64,000 nucleotides of DNA from Marinobacterium arenosum (GCF_019795155.1 NZ_JAILYN010000001.1:1-64000), one strand, 5' to 3'. Shown: positions 9,099 to 19,752, counted from the first letter of the stretch. Notes: generated by a model from the sequence alone, not told the origin. Numbers and translations: made by a program.

Positions 9099-9137
9099 CG
9101 GAGCCCGCTGCTACAGGGCTCCGTGCTTCGTAGCAGC
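9099..9137. other. Nested inverted repeats between nosL and the M48 protease gene
   Basis: CGGAGCCC (9099-9106) pairs with GGGCTCCG (9116-9123), and GCTGCTA (9107-9113) can instead pair with TAGCAGC (9131-9137). It lies about 35-70 bases past the nosL stop, where a minus-strand terminator is expected, but no T-run follows on that strand. Confidence 0.4.
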
Positions 9138-9169
9138 CCCGTAACAATTCGAGAGGTTGCCAACCACCC

Positions 9170-9682
9170 TCAATGCCCATGCGACAACCGTTCCAAGGTC
9201 ACCTCGGAGAAACTGGCCAGCTTACCGCCGTACTGGCTGGCAAAGGCTTCGGCGTCCGTCTTGTGCTTGAAGCTGGCGAGGGTCGGTCCCATCGCCCCCT
9301 TGCGGGAGGAACCGAGCACATACCAGGCCTGGCGGCCATCGATGAAGGTTTCGTCGTCCGGGTGATCCCAGGGCGTCACCGCCATATCGTGCACGAACAC
9401 CGATTGAACATTGTGGGTGTGCTCCGGGTCCAGCAGGTAGGCGAACAGGTCACGGGTTGAACAGAATTTCTTGCTGCCCTGGTGGCCCCGCTCATACAAC
9501 TGCCCCTTGGGCCCGGGGAAGTTGCCGATAAGCATGCCGCACAGGTGGCACTCCTCACCACTCTCGATCGCCATCGCTCGCTGCACCGTCTGCTGCTCAG
9601 CAGATTGCTCATTGCATCCGCTTAGCAGCGCCGCCAGCGATAGAAAAAGTGCGCCCACCAGTCCTTTGTTTAACACACGCAT
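9170..9682 (-). CDS. nosL: NosL, copper chaperone of nitrous oxide reductase
   Basis: 170-aa lipoprotein. A signal peptide ends in the lipobox LLSGC near residue 23. A conserved CHLCGMLI motif near residue 46 provides Cu(I)-binding Cys and Met. NosL carries copper to NosZ on the outer face of the inner membrane. Its ATG at 9682 overlaps the nosY stop (TGATG), so the two are translationally coupled; it is the last gene of nosRZDFYL. Confidence 0.93.
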   Translation of the reverse strand: MRVLNKGLVGALFLSLAALLSGCNEQSAEQQTVQRAMAIESGEECHLCGMLIGNFPGPKGQLYERGHQGSKKFCSTRDLFAYLLDPEHTHNVQSVFVHDMAVTPWDHPDDETFIDGRQAWYVLGSSRKGAMGPTLASFKHKTDAEAFASQYGGKLASFSEVTLERLSHGH

Positions 9683-10509
9683 CACAGTGATCTCCGGTTA
9701 AAGATTGCCAGGGTTGCCGTCACCGGCAGCAGCAGCCACACCAGCAGACTGCCCAGCAACGCGGCGGTGGACAGCCGTACATGCTCGGCAATAGCCATCA
9801 GGCCACTGAGCTGCTGGTCGGCGAAATAGCTGATATTGACCAGACGGAATATATCGGTCGGGTTCAGCAGCAGCAGGTAGGGGAACAGTTGGGCATCGAC
9901 ATCGCCCTGGGTCGCAACCAGCAGCCCCAGCAAGCCGAGGTCGAACACCAGCACGAACAGGAACCAGACGATCAACGCCAGCCCCGCCGCCTTGGACTTT
10001 TCGCCGACCAGTGCGCTGATCAGATAGGCGAAGGCCACGAAGATCCAGCCCAGCAGCACCGCCGACAGGATGAACAGGCCATAGGGAACTAACATCTCCG
10101 CCCAACTGACGGTGTCGGCAAACAGCCCCATGATGATCGCCGCCGAACCGAAACCGACCAGCGTCGAGAAGGCCATGATGGCGCCATGGCCGCACAGCTT
10201 GCCGAGCAGCAGTTGCCAGCGCGCCAGCGGATAGGTCAGCAACAGCAGCAGGGTGCCGCTCTCCTCCTCGCCCACCAGCCCGTCATAGGCCAGCATCAGC
10301 GCAATCAGCGGAATGATGAACACCGCCAGGCTGGCCAGGCTGACGATGGTGGTCGACAGTGAGGTAAATCCGACCTGGCCGGCGGCGGCGGAGCCGAAAT
10401 AGGCCAGCCCGGTCGCCAGGATGGCAAAGATCGCCGCGATCGACACCACCCAGCGGTTGCGCAGGCCATCGCGGAACTCTTTGCGGGCAACGGTGACAAT
10501 GGCGTTCAT
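9682..10509 (-). CDS. nosY: NosY, membrane subunit of the NosDFY transporter
   Basis: 275-aa ABC-2-type permease with about six hydrophobic segments spread over the whole length and an N-terminal MNAIVTVARKEFRDGLRNRW cytoplasmic start. In the NosDFY complex it spans the inner membrane between the NosF ATPase and periplasmic NosD, and serves CuZ-centre maturation. ATG 10509 overlaps the nosF stop by an ATGA junction, and its own stop overlaps nosL. Confidence 0.92.
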   Translation of the reverse strand: MNAIVTVARKEFRDGLRNRWVVSIAAIFAILATGLAYFGSAAAGQVGFTSLSTTIVSLASLAVFIIPLIALMLAYDGLVGEEESGTLLLLLTYPLARWQLLLGKLCGHGAIMAFSTLVGFGSAAIIMGLFADTVSWAEMLVPYGLFILSAVLLGWIFVAFAYLISALVGEKSKAAGLALIVWFLFVLVFDLGLLGLLVATQGDVDAQLFPYLLLLNPTDIFRLVNISYFADQQLSGLMAIAEHVRLSTAALLGSLLVWLLLPVTATLAIFNRRSL

Positions 10510-11417
10510 TGCGACTCCTCCTGCAGTTGATGGTTGCCGATAAAGTGGCTGTAAAGGTCCTCCAGCGACGGCAGGTGCAGTTCCAGATCACTGACGCCGG
10601 ACACAGCCAGCAGCTGGCGCATCACCGGCATCTTGTCAGCCAGCGCTACCTGCAGACGCAACCCGTCGCCGTGACGGGTTGCCTGCCGCTGCAGGGATTC
10701 CGGCAGGCGGATATCGCTACCCTGCAGATTCAGCGTGACCGGCAACCGGGCCTGCTGGCGCAGCTGCTCCAGGCTGCCTTCGGCCAGTAGCTGGCCCTGG
10801 CCGAGAATCAGCGCCCGATCGATATATTTCTCAACGCCGGGCAGTACATGAGAGCAGAGCACCACGGTACAGCCCTGCTCCTTGAGCTGGGCGATCCGAT
10901 GGTAAAAATCTTGGGTGGCGATCGGGTCCAGACCGACGGTCGGTTCATCCAGTAGCAACAGCTTGGGTTCGCCGAGCAGCGCCTGGGCCAGACCGAGCCG
11001 CTGGCGCATCCCCTTGGAGTAGGTTTTCACCCGCCGACGGGCGGCGTCGGCCAGGCCGACCTGCGCCAGCAACCGATCGCACTCGCTACGCGTCACCCCC
11101 TTGAGGTTGGCGAAATAGCGCAGTACCTCCAAGCCGGTCAGCTGCTCGTAGAAACTGACGTTCTCCTGCAAAAAACCCAGCTGGCGACGCTGACGGCGGG
11201 CCGATGCCAGGGTCGGGTCCTCGCCGAATACCCGCACCTCACCACCGCTGGCCTTGATCAGGCCGAGAATCAACTTGATAGTGGTAGTCTTGCCGGCGCC
11301 GTTATGGCCGAACAACCCCAGCAGTTCACCCTGCTTCAGTTCCAGATCCAGGCCCTTCAGCGCATCGACGCCCTGATAGCGTTTCTGGGCGTTGTTCAAT
11401 TCAACTATGTTTGTCAT
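10506..11417 (-). CDS. nosF: NosF, ATPase of the NosDFY transporter
   Basis: 303-aa ABC ATPase. Walker A GHNGAGKTT near residue 38, Q-loop region LGFLQENVSFYEQ, signature YSKGMRQRLGLAQ and Walker B LLLLDEPTVGLD are intact. A C-terminal extension follows, as in other NosF proteins. I set the start at ATG 11417 (MTNIVELNN), which lies inside the end of nosD, giving a 17-base overlap. A longer in-frame start at 11462 would add a tail not expected in the family. Confidence 0.93.
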   Translation of the reverse strand: MTNIVELNNAQKRYQGVDALKGLDLELKQGELLGLFGHNGAGKTTTIKLILGLIKASGGEVRVFGEDPTLASARRQRRQLGFLQENVSFYEQLTGLEVLRYFANLKGVTRSECDRLLAQVGLADAARRRVKTYSKGMRQRLGLAQALLGEPKLLLLDEPTVGLDPIATQDFYHRIAQLKEQGCTVVLCSHVLPGVEKYIDRALILGQGQLLAEGSLEQLRQQARLPVTLNLQGSDIRLPESLQRQATRHGDGLRLQVALADKMPVMRQLLAVSGVSDLELHLPSLEDLYSHFIGNHQLQEESQ

Positions 11418-12759
11418 GTTCAGACTCCGCATCGTTGCCGTCCCCCTCGCCGCCTTCGGCATGGGCTTCGTCGGGGACCAGCGCGGGAATACTCATCAAC
11501 GGATGGCTGTCCACCACCCCTTGCGATTTCAGTACCGGGAACTGCCGTTGTACCCAGCGTAGTGTTTCCACCGCCGGGCTGTTCAACAGCACCTTGGCGG
11601 CGGGAAATTTCCACAGCAACCGGTCGACGCCATCGGTGGGCTCATAATGGGTATCGCCGATACCATCGGCGTTCATATCCCAGCCCAGATAATCACTCCA
11701 GTAATTGCCGGCCCCCTCGTGGGACCAGTCCTGATGGCGGGTAGCGACATATTTGACCTGCTCGCGGTTGTCGATAAAGGCGTTGCCGCTGAGAATATTG
11801 TTTTCGGACCCGGCGGTCAGGTGCACTCCCATATCGCTATGGCTGAAGTGGTTGCCGATAATCTTGTTGTACAGCGAGTTGTAGATGAACAGCGCCTTGC
11901 CTTCCGGCCGGGTCGATACCTGCTGCATCATCGGATTGCGGCTGTTCTGCACACCGCTGATCAGGTTGTTGCGAATCGTCGAATTGGTGATGTAGTTCAT
12001 CAGGATGCCGTAGTTGGCATCGTTCTCCGACCGGTTATTGGTCACAGTCAGAAACTTGGATTGCATCAAGGCATAACCGGTGCGGGTATTGCGGGTGTGA
12101 TTGCCGCTGACCCGGTTATGGTAGGAATACATGTAGTGCACGCCGTAACGCAGGTCGTGCAGGTAATTGCCAATCAATTCGTTTTTGTTGCTGGTATCGA
12201 TATAGATACCGTCCCGGGTGTGCCAGACCTCGTTGTGCTCGATCCGCGCACCGGTCACGTTGAACAGATGAATGCCGTTGCCACGGTCCGCCGAACGCAC
12301 GGCGGTATTACCCTTCACCCGGTTATGGCTGATCCGCACATCGGCGGTCGCGTCCACCCAGATGCCAAAGGTATCGCCATGCAGATAGTTGCGTGCAATA
12401 CGCGCACCGGTCGCCTGTCTTGCGACAAAGATACCGGAATCCAGAGTGGTCAGATCATCGCCCCAGTTGCGGATCTCCAGCTGCTCCACCGTCACATCGG
12501 GGGCCTGAATCTCGAGGGCGTGCTTGCGTCCCATGCCATCAAGCACCACGCCGGCTTCACCACGCAGGGTCAACGGTCGGGTAATGACAAAATTGCCAAG
12601 GTAGGCACCGGGCTTGAGCAACAGCAGATCGCCTGCATCCGCCTGGTCCAGTTGCTGCTGCAGATTCTGATCCGGCGTGACCGTCCAGGTCGCCGCCTGC
12701 GCCGAATCCAACATCAGCCAGCCAGTCAACGCAACGATGGAGTAACCCAGTAACTTCAT
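11401..12759 (-). CDS. nosD: NosD, periplasmic copper-maturation protein
   Basis: 452-aa exported protein: a signal peptide ending SAQA (about residue 22) is followed by a right-handed parallel beta-helix of many short repeats rich in N-x-I/V and G-N-H turns (carbohydrate-binding/CASH domain). It partners NosFY and NosL in building the copper centres of NosZ. Start ATG 12759 has GGAG six bases upstream; ATG 12765 is possible. The C-terminal tail is acidic and His-rich (EHDKHS). It is separated from nosZ by about 100 bases. Confidence 0.93.
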   Translation of the reverse strand: MKLLGYSIVALTGWLMLDSAQAATWTVTPDQNLQQQLDQADAGDLLLLKPGAYLGNFVITRPLTLRGEAGVVLDGMGRKHALEIQAPDVTVEQLEIRNWGDDLTTLDSGIFVARQATGARIARNYLHGDTFGIWVDATADVRISHNRVKGNTAVRSADRGNGIHLFNVTGARIEHNEVWHTRDGIYIDTSNKNELIGNYLHDLRYGVHYMYSYHNRVSGNHTRNTRTGYALMQSKFLTVTNNRSENDANYGILMNYITNSTIRNNLISGVQNSRNPMMQQVSTRPEGKALFIYNSLYNKIIGNHFSHSDMGVHLTAGSENNILSGNAFIDNREQVKYVATRHQDWSHEGAGNYWSDYLGWDMNADGIGDTHYEPTDGVDRLLWKFPAAKVLLNSPAVETLRWVQRQFPVLKSQGVVDSHPLMSIPALVPDEAHAEGGEGDGNDAESEHDKHS

Positions 12760-12861
12760 CGACATCTCCAAAGAGCAGAAGGCCCGGCACCCAAGGATGC
12801 CGGGCTCGGAGGCTGCCAGGCTGAACAGAGGTTCAGCCCGGCTGACTCACTATCCGGCCGA

Positions 12862-14769
12862 TCAGGCCTTTTCAACCAGCATACGTCCGCGCATCTCCAT
12901 ATGCAGTGCGTGACAGAACCAGTTGCAGTAGTACCAGTGAACCCCCGGCTGGTCGGCCACGAAGGTCACCGAGGCGGTCTGCTGCGGGCTGATCTCCATC
13001 TGCACGCCATGGTTGACCATACAGAAGCCGTGGGTCACGTCCTCGATCTGGTCGAGGTTGGTCACCACCACGGTGACCTCATCGCCCTGCTTGACGGTGA
13101 ACTTGTCCATGCCGTAGCTCGGCGCCACCGAGGTCATGTAGACCCGTACCTTGTTGCCGTCGCGGATCACCTTGTTGTCGGTTTCCAGATTGACGCCGTC
13201 GGCCTTGGCCATCGCCACGGTGGAGGCGAAGGTCGGGTCCTTACGGTCATACAGCTTGCGGGTTTTCACCTTGCTGCGGTGCACGATCATGCAGTCATGC
13301 GGCTCGGCATAGGTCGGGCCATCGTGGATCAACACCATCTCGTCGCCGGAGATATCGATCAGCTGGTCGTTCTCGGCATGCAACGGACCACACTGCAGGA
13401 ACCGGTCTTTTGAGAACTTCTGCAGCGAGATCAGGTACTTGCCATCGGCGTCGCGGGTCTCGCCCATGGTGGTGTGGTTGTGGCCCGGCTGGTAGTGCAC
13501 ATCCAGCTTCTGGACGATGTAGTTAACCTTCTCGCCGTTGTATGCCTTGATCGCCTTCTCGACATCCCACTTGCAGACCTGGCTGTCGATAAACAATGTA
13601 GTGTAGGCGTTGCCGCGGCCATCGAAGGCAGTGTGCAACGGCCCCAGGCCCAGCTCCACTTCGGCCACCACGGTATCGCGCGGCTTGATCTTGCCTTCGA
13701 ACAGCGCGTCAAACTTATCCAGTTGGAATACAGTCACGGTCGGCGACAGCTTACCGTTGGCCACCGCGTATTTGCCACCCGGCGCGGTGTTGATGCCGTG
13801 CGGGTTCTTCGGCACCGGCACGTAGGCGGTCAGCTCGGAGCCCTTGCGACCGTCCAGCACCGGCACCTTGGAATCACCCAGGGTAGTAAACTTGCCGGCT
13901 TTGACCGCCGCTTCGATCCGCTCGATATTGAAAATCACCAGGTGGTCGCGCTCGGCACGCATCGAGCCGGCCAGATCGACCGCCCCTTCGGAGTTGTAGC
14001 AGGTGGAGAAGGCGTACTTGCCGGTGTAGTCGGCATCGGTGTTGTCCAGGTTGCCGTCCACGATCACCTGCCAATCCACCTCCATGGTTTCGGCATTGAC
14101 CGCCGAGAACATGGTGAAGTACTTGTCGATCGCATCCATTTCACTGCCGTCATTCGGATGCGGCATGCGGAATTCCGCGTTGGCGAACACATACTTGGTA
14201 TGCGGCACCTTCTGCACTCGCAGACCATGGATCGCCTGGACGTTCGGGATGGTGGTGATCTTGTCGGTCTTCATGATGTCGCCGCGGATACGGGCAACAC
14301 GACTGTTGGCCTTGTCGTTGATGAAGATGTACTTACCGTCGTAATGCCCGTCCGTCATGCTCATATGCGGGTGATGGCAGTCACCGTTCAGGTGCCCGGT
14401 GTTACCCAGTACTTCCTTACTCTCGTTGGTAATACCCCAGCCGGTGGCGCTATCGGTATTGAATACCGGGATGCGCATCAGCTCGCGCATCGACGGCAGA
14501 CCGAGGACGCGCACCTCGCCGGAGTGGCCGCCGCTCCAGAAACCGTAGTATTCATCCAGCTCACCCGGCCCGACATGTGCCGATGCGGGCCCCCCCTTAG
14601 CCGCCTGCGCCGTGGCCGGCAACAGCGACGCGCCGACACCGGCTCCCGCCGCACCCATCAGGGCTGCCGAACCGCCCAGGAACAGACGCCGGCTCATCTT
14701 CACATGTTCACTGGCCTGAGCGTCTTCGGTGTCGATCTTGGGAAGATGCTTGTCCTTCGGATTAATCAT
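12862..14769 (-). CDS. nosZ: Nitrous oxide reductase NosZ (clade I, Tat-exported)
   Basis: 635-aa periplasmic enzyme reducing N2O to N2, the last step of denitrification. Seen: a twin-arginine signal [14 protein letters not shown] followed by a hydrophobic stretch ending in ATAQA; a seven-bladed propeller domain with conserved His residues for CuZ (for example [23 protein letters not shown]); and a C-terminal cupredoxin domain with the CuA ligands in [16 protein letters not shown]. All expected ligand motifs appear intact. Start ATG 14769 has GGAG upstream. The Tat signal and the nosR neighbour place it in clade I. Confidence 0.97.
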   Translation of the reverse strand: MINPKDKHLPKIDTEDAQASEHVKMSRRLFLGGSAALMGAAGAGVGASLLPATAQAAKGGPASAHVGPGELDEYYGFWSGGHSGEVRVLGLPSMRELMRIPVFNTDSATGWGITNESKEVLGNTGHLNGDCHHPHMSMTDGHYDGKYIFINDKANSRVARIRGDIMKTDKITTIPNVQAIHGLRVQKVPHTKYVFANAEFRMPHPNDGSEMDAIDKYFTMFSAVNAETMEVDWQVIVDGNLDNTDADYTGKYAFSTCYNSEGAVDLAGSMRAERDHLVIFNIERIEAAVKAGKFTTLGDSKVPVLDGRKGSELTAYVPVPKNPHGINTAPGGKYAVANGKLSPTVTVFQLDKFDALFEGKIKPRDTVVAEVELGLGPLHTAFDGRGNAYTTLFIDSQVCKWDVEKAIKAYNGEKVNYIVQKLDVHYQPGHNHTTMGETRDADGKYLISLQKFSKDRFLQCGPLHAENDQLIDISGDEMVLIHDGPTYAEPHDCMIVHRSKVKTRKLYDRKDPTFASTVAMAKADGVNLETDNKVIRDGNKVRVYMTSVAPSYGMDKFTVKQGDEVTVVVTNLDQIEDVTHGFCMVNHGVQMEISPQQTASVTFVADQPGVHWYYCNWFCHALHMEMRGRMLVEKA

Positions 14770-14815
14770 GGTAGGTCTCCAGTTTTGATTGCGATCCCAG
14801 TACGTCGGTCGGCAT

Positions 14816-16969
14816 TCAGCTGACCGGCTCGCTGACATCCACGGTGGGAATTCGTTTCGCCTCCGCCTGCTTCAGCGCCTTGCGCTTCTTCTGCACCAGC
14901 GGCGGGCATTTGTCGTGGTTGTAGTAGGTCATCTGGCAATCCAGGCAGTAGTGGCACTCGTTGGCGTTGATCTTGCCATCCGGGTGGATCGCCTGGATTT
15001 CACACTCGTTGGCGCAGATACGGCAGGGTTGGCCGCACTCCTTGCGCCGTTTCAGCCAGTCGAACAGCCGGATCTTGGCGGGAATCGCCAACGCGGCACC
15101 CAACGGACAGAAGTAACGGCAGTAGACTTTGCGGGTGAAGATCGATACGAACAGCAGGCCGCCGGCGTACAGCACATAGCCCCATTCACGCTGGAACTTC
15201 AGCATGATGGCGGTCTTGAACGGCTCCACCTCGGCATAACGCTCGGCTTCACTAAGCGACTCCAGCGAGATCGCGAACAGCACCAGCAGAATGATGTACT
15301 TCACCGCCCAGAGCCGTTCATGAAGCCCGAACGGCGGTTCGAACTGCTTGATCTTCAGCTTGCGGGCCAGTTCGTTGATCAGCTCCTGCAGTGCGCCGAA
15401 CGGGCACAACCAGCCGCAGAAGATGCCGCGTCCCCAGAGCAACAGGGTCATGGCGACGAAACCCCACAGGATGAACAGCATCGGATCGAGCAGGAACACT
15501 TCCCACTGGAACCTGCCCATCAGCGCATGCACGAAGGTGAACACATTGACGATCGACAGCTGGCCGAGGGTATACCAACCGATGAACACCACGGTGTAGA
15601 CCAGGAACAGCCGCCGGAACAGATGCAGGTACTTCGGATAGCGCACCGCCCAGTCCTGCAGGAAGATCACCGCGGTCAGCAGCACCAGACTGACGCTGAG
15701 CACGCCGATCTGGAATGCCCGGTCACGCCAAACCGAGACCCACAGCGGCTCCGGCTCGGCTTCCGGCTCCGCCACCACCGGCTGTGGCCGCTCGATATAC
15801 TGCTCCGGGGTGCTGTAATCGCCGAAGAAGCTGGTGAACACGCTATCCAATGCGCCGACCTGACGCCGTACCAGCAGCTCCAGTTGCCAGGGCTTGCCGA
15901 GGTCGAACTCATACTGGTTGCGGACAATGAACAACGCCATCTCCATGAAGCCCGGAAAACCGTCGATGAAGACATCGTCCAGCCGGTAGTAATCGGTGTC
16001 GTGGAAGCTGATCACCTTACCGTCCTGGCGCAGCTGGGTACGGTCGAAGATACCGCCACGGACATAGCCGTTACCCTTGAACGAGTAACGCCCCTCGCCC
16101 ATCACCGCGATCACCTGATCGCCCGGCTTGATTTCGCCCATCAACCAGTTGTACTGGCTGTCGCCCAGCAGGTTGCGGCCGATGGTCGGAATGTTCACCG
16201 GCGCGTAGTACAGCTCGATAAACGGCTGCTGGCGCTTCTGTTCGCCATGCCCGGGTCCTTCGGCCGCTGTGCCCTTGAACGCTTCGTCGATATCGCCGCG
16301 GGTCAGGTACAACCGGCGAATAGAGCCATCGCCGGTCAGCTCCGACCAGCTCGCCTGGCGGTGGAGATCGGTTTTGACGGTAGCAGGCGGGGTTTTGGCA
16401 GTCTTGGACAGCCCGGCGATGCCGAGCTCCATCGCCACTTTGCGGGCGGCACGCATGATGGTCTCGTTGACCACCATCACGGTGACGGTGGCGCCGGATA
16501 CCGCATCGACGCTGATCACGTCTTCGCTGTTGGCGGCACCGACCCGCACCTTATCGGTGATCTTCAACTGCCGGTACTGATCGGCGAAGTCGAACAGCTT
16601 CTGTTCGGGAATACCCACCAGCAGAATCGGCTCATGGTGCTCGAGCACCTGGCTGTGACGGAAGTTACCCTCGGTATCGAAGGCCACCAGCATATTGATC
16701 GGTTTGCCGGAATAGGCGGCGATATCGACCACATCGTCGCTTTCGAAGGCGTAACCGATCAGTTCCTCGCCATCGAACAGCTGGCGGACCAGCATTTCGC
16801 TATCGCCAACCGGCGCTTTCTCGCCGATTCGGTCCGCATCGGGAAACGCCTGACGCAGCGCCTCCAGCTGGGAGGATTCAGGCACCGGCACCATGGCAAA
16901 GGAGTTGGACAACCCCAAAAGAAGCAGCAATACGACCGTAAGCAAACGGCCGACAACAAAGGAGATCAT
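14816..16969 (-). CDS. nosR: NosR, membrane flavoprotein/ferredoxin for N2O reduction
   Basis: About 717 aa. A signal peptide (residues 1-25) leads into a periplasmic FMN-binding domain with the covalent-flavin motif SGATVTV near residue 149. Several membrane helices follow, with the CGWLCP and CRYFCP motifs, and a C-terminal cytoplasmic pair of 4Fe-4S clusters ([12 protein letters not shown] and [18 protein letters not shown]). NosR feeds electrons to NosZ and is needed for its expression or maturation. The start is uncertain: ATG 16969 gives a clean signal peptide, but in-frame ATGs at 17020 and 17050 exist. It is the first gene of the operon. Confidence 0.95.
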   Translation of the reverse strand: MISFVVGRLLTVVLLLLLGLSNSFAMVPVPESSQLEALRQAFPDADRIGEKAPVGDSEMLVRQLFDGEELIGYAFESDDVVDIAAYSGKPINMLVAFDTEGNFRHSQVLEHHEPILLVGIPEQKLFDFADQYRQLKITDKVRVGAANSEDVISVDAVSGATVTVMVVNETIMRAARKVAMELGIAGLSKTAKTPPATVKTDLHRQASWSELTGDGSIRRLYLTRGDIDEAFKGTAAEGPGHGEQKRQQPFIELYYAPVNIPTIGRNLLGDSQYNWLMGEIKPGDQVIAVMGEGRYSFKGNGYVRGGIFDRTQLRQDGKVISFHDTDYYRLDDVFIDGFPGFMEMALFIVRNQYEFDLGKPWQLELLVRRQVGALDSVFTSFFGDYSTPEQYIERPQPVVAEPEAEPEPLWVSVWRDRAFQIGVLSVSLVLLTAVIFLQDWAVRYPKYLHLFRRLFLVYTVVFIGWYTLGQLSIVNVFTFVHALMGRFQWEVFLLDPMLFILWGFVAMTLLLWGRGIFCGWLCPFGALQELINELARKLKIKQFEPPFGLHERLWAVKYIILLVLFAISLESLSEAERYAEVEPFKTAIMLKFQREWGYVLYAGGLLFVSIFTRKVYCRYFCPLGAALAIPAKIRLFDWLKRRKECGQPCRICANECEIQAIHPDGKINANECHYCLDCQMTYYNHDKCPPLVQKKRKALKQAEAKRIPTVDVSEPVS

Positions 16970-17049
16970 GCTGGGCCCCACAAAAATGTAATCTAAGTAC
17001 AACTTTATATTGGCCAGCATAGGCTCCCTGCCCTTAAAGAGTAATGACA

Positions 17050-17066
17050 TGCGTCAAATTGTCGCA
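17050..17066. promoter_or_regulatory. Palindrome upstream of nosR
   Basis: TGCGTCAAATTGTCGCA is a 17-base near-palindrome of the form TGCG-N-CAA-N-TTG-N-CGCA. It lies 80 bases ahead of the chosen nosR start and overlaps the most upstream alternative start. It could be the site for a Crp/Fnr-type nitrogen-oxide regulator, but it is not the classical TTGAT-N4-ATCAA box. Confidence 0.4.
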
Positions 17067-17839
17067 GGTAAAGAGCCACCTCTTCAGAGGTAGCAGGCCC
17101 TGAAGGCCAATGAGAAAGGATAGAAACCGATCTGGATATACCGGTCATCTGGTTCACCTCCCTGTGTTTGATACTGCCTGGTCTGCTGACGCCATGGTCC
17201 GTCACTCAAGACCGACCGACAGTCCGTTTTGCTTCCTATCAAGCCGTTCAGCTTAGACAACAATGCACGTTTAACCAACAACGACTGCTGAGACCAAGGT
17301 CGATGAAGCCTCAACCGGGCCCATACTGAACGACCCATGCGTCGATCTGATGACAACCCGACCGGAGACAGTTGCCGGAAGCCACGTGCTGACGATTTTA
17401 GGCCACGGCAGGGTGTATCAATGTCGAGTTAAGCAGCGAAGAACGTCGGCATCGACGTGACGCTTTCGATGTGTCTTATCGACGCCCTACAGGAGCAGAC
17501 CGATGTAGACTCATGTCCAGTGCTCGAAACGGTTGCCGATAAATTCCGTTAATACCTGAACACCAAGTTCGAGGGGCACGACGATTTTTTGTGGAGCTGG
17601 CTGACACACTTTGTCGCGCTCGCTGCTGCGACTGTCTGTATCAATGCAACGGACTGCTGTCACCGCTCCTCCCTCAGACCGACTGAATCGCCTCTATGAA
17701 AACCGCATGGTCAGCGGCTTTCCGCCGACGACCAACTCTGTTTTATGCCGTTGCGAAACTCTGGCATCCCTTTTGCTGAATTCCGCCGGTAGTTCAACTA
17801 CTCCGAAAAGCTAGTAAAAAAACAAAAAGGATGTCTTAG
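17067..17839. other. Gene-poor intergenic stretch with possible decayed coding text
   Basis: No intact gene is visible in these 770 bases. A short hairpin (ACCTCT/AGAGGT, 17078-17091) lies near nosR. Around 17480-17580 the plus strand reads PVLETVADKFR, stop, YLNTKFEGHD, which recalls the start of Mrr-type restriction endonucleases, but nothing further supports it. The nosR promoter must lie in the left part of this stretch. Confidence 0.4.
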
Positions 17840-18427
17840 ATGATGCAACAACTACCCAATAGGCTTTGCATACTGCTGCTCGCCATTCTATGCCCCCTGG
17901 CCAACGCAGCCACGCCCGGTATGCGAGGCACCGACCATTTCGGCTTTACCGTGCCGGATGCCGATCAGGCCGTGGATTTCTTTGTCGAGGTGATGGGCTG
18001 CCAAGCCTTCTTCACTATCGGTCCGTTTGGTCCCTTTGAAGACGATTGGATGAAGGAAAACCTTGATGTGAATCCACGCGCCGAGATCCCGGTAGCGCAC
18101 TTGGTACGTTGCGGCAACGGCACCAATTTTGAGGTTTTCGAATACAAGTCACCCGACCAGCGCCGGGCTCAGCCAAAAAACAGTGACATCGGCGGCCACC
18201 ATATCGCCTTCTACGTCGACGATCTGAATGCCTCCATCGCCTATATGAAACAGCGTGGCGTACGCTTCCTCGGCAAACCGCATCCGTTTACCGATGGTCC
18301 GCTGGAAGGGCTGACCTGGATCTATTTCATGTCACCCTGGGGGATGCAGATGGAGCTGGTTTCTGCACCAAACGGAAAGGGTTATGAGAAAACCACCGCC
18401 TCCCGCCTGTGGGATCCGCGCGACTAA
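17840..18427 (+). CDS. Exported VOC (glyoxalase/dioxygenase-fold) protein
   Basis: 195-aa protein with a cleavable signal peptide (about residues 1-23, ending ANA) and one vicinal-oxygen-chelate domain. Seen: GTDHFGFTVPDADQAVDFFVEVMG at the N-terminal half and GGHHIAFYVDDLNASIAYMKQRG plus WIYFMSPWGMQMELV in the second. These match the paired beta-alpha-beta-beta-beta modules, with His and Glu candidates for metal binding. The substrate is unknown and a periplasmic location is unusual for the family. It precedes the HupE-like gene in the same direction by 53 bases and may share its transcript. Confidence 0.75.
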   Translation: MMQQLPNRLCILLLAILCPLANAATPGMRGTDHFGFTVPDADQAVDFFVEVMGCQAFFTIGPFGPFEDDWMKENLDVNPRAEIPVAHLVRCGNGTNFEVFEYKSPDQRRAQPKNSDIGGHHIAFYVDDLNASIAYMKQRGVRFLGKPHPFTDGPLEGLTWIYFMSPWGMQMELVSAPNGKGYEKTTASRLWDPRD

Positions 18428-18480
18428 CCTTCCCTTCATCCGAACGACAGCGGCGGTCCGCCGCCGCTGCAGGTACCGCC

Positions 18481-19752
18481 ATGCACAGCAAACCGTACCG
18501 CTGGCTGTGCTGGTTGCTGGTCGCCATTGCCCTGGCGACCAGCGGCACCGCCAGCGCCCATTTTCAGAACCACCTCGCCCGGATTGTCCATATCGAACCC
18601 GCCGACAGCGGCAGCTGGCTCTATGCCCGCCTGCCATTGGCCGCCGTGTTACTACCGGAAAACTGGCAACCTGGCGATCCGGTACCCTACAGCATCCTCA
18701 ACGTAGACACTGATCAGACCGGGCGTCCTGACACCTTGCTGCTCGATAGACGGGCACTGGTCAGAGACCCAATACTACTGCGTGAGCGCTTAGGCCAGGC
18801 ATTACTGCTGGAATCAGATCTGGAGCTTGCCTCCCCAGCCCCGCAGATTAAAGCTATTCGTATCGAACCGATCAGCGAGCGTAGCCCTTTCAGTCATCTA
18901 CCACAGATCCGCGCACAACTGACCGAACCGCTATCCCTCCCGGTACAACCGCTGCTAGTGGCCGATGCCGTGATCGATTACCGCGCTTTTTACCCGGGGC
19001 TGACATTCGACAATATCAAGTCCGTTACCAGCAGCCGACATGAGTGGCCGGATATCGCCGCCCGCTCGATCAATATCCTGACGCTACACCGCCCCGAAGG
19101 TCGCCAACGCCAGAGTTCGCAGGGGCCGCTGTACGCCGAGTTGCAAACCGTATCCACACGGGTATCGCTACTCAGTCAGATTCGCGTAGGCTTTCACCAC
19201 GTGTTGATCGGCCTGGATCATGTCTTGTTCATGCTGACCCTGATGCTGGCGGCACAGCACTGGCGCAGCTTCCTGCGCAGTTCGCTCGCCTTTACCCTGG
19301 GCCACTCGCTGACCCTGGCGCTAGGCACTGCAGGCTGGATTGCGGCATCTGGCTGGTTTGTTTCAATGATCGAAACCGCCATCGCACTGACTATCCTTTA
19401 CAGCGGTGTCCTCCTGCTGCTCGGCAAAGGCGATCGCCTGCTGGCGGGCCGGGTATTCCTGATCGGCCTGCTGCACGGGTGCGGTTTCGCCTTCGTGCTG
19501 CAACAGGCCAGCGGCAGCGCACCCGGCGACCTGTTAATGGTTTGGTTCTGCTTCAATCTGGGAATAGAGCTGGGTCAGCTGTCCATCTATCTCGCCGCCA
19601 CCCCGCTACTGTTTTTGATAAGGCAATATTGGCCGCTGGAACGATTTGGCCCGCAACCAGCGTTGGCGCTGCCTTGCTTGTTGATAGCCACGTTCTGGAC
19701 CCTGGAGCGTGGTTTCGATTTGGCCGGGGCTTTGGGCTGGATATCGACCTGA
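18481..19752 (+). CDS. HupE/UreJ_2-type membrane protein
   Basis: 423 aa. A signal peptide (residues 1-27, ending ASA), then a periplasmic domain of about 200 residues, then a C-terminal half with about six membrane helices. The membrane half opens with GFHHVLIGLDHVLFMLTL, and later has TLGHSLTLAL and LLHGCGFAF, the His-rich signature of the HupE/UreJ family. Relatives are thought to move nickel or other metals, but for the long two-domain form this is not established. Start ATG 18481 lies 53 bases past the VOC gene. No hydrogenase or urease genes are in the window. Confidence 0.75.
   Translation: MHSKPYRWLCWLLVAIALATSGTASAHFQNHLARIVHIEPADSGSWLYARLPLAAVLLPENWQPGDPVPYSILNVDTDQTGRPDTLLLDRRALVRDPILLRERLGQALLLESDLELASPAPQIKAIRIEPISERSPFSHLPQIRAQLTEPLSLPVQPLLVADAVIDYRAFYPGLTFDNIKSVTSSRHEWPDIAARSINILTLHRPEGRQRQSSQGPLYAELQTVSTRVSLLSQIRVGFHHVLIGLDHVLFMLTLMLAAQHWRSFLRSSLAFTLGHSLTLALGTAGWIAASGWFVSMIETAIALTILYSGVLLLLGKGDRLLAGRVFLIGLLHGCGFAFVLQQASGSAPGDLLMVWFCFNLGIELGQLSIYLAATPLLFLIRQYWPLERFGPQPALALPCLLIATFWTLERGFDLAGALGWIST

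Noticed and set aside
11647-12753. Long plus-strand open frame opposite nosD
   Set aside because: It is the antisense of nosD, caused by GC-rich codon bias; no motif of its own.
13474-16996. Very long plus-strand open frames opposite nosZ and nosR
   Set aside because: Antisense shadows of confidently identified genes; His/Gln/Asp-rich composition typical of reversed coding strands.
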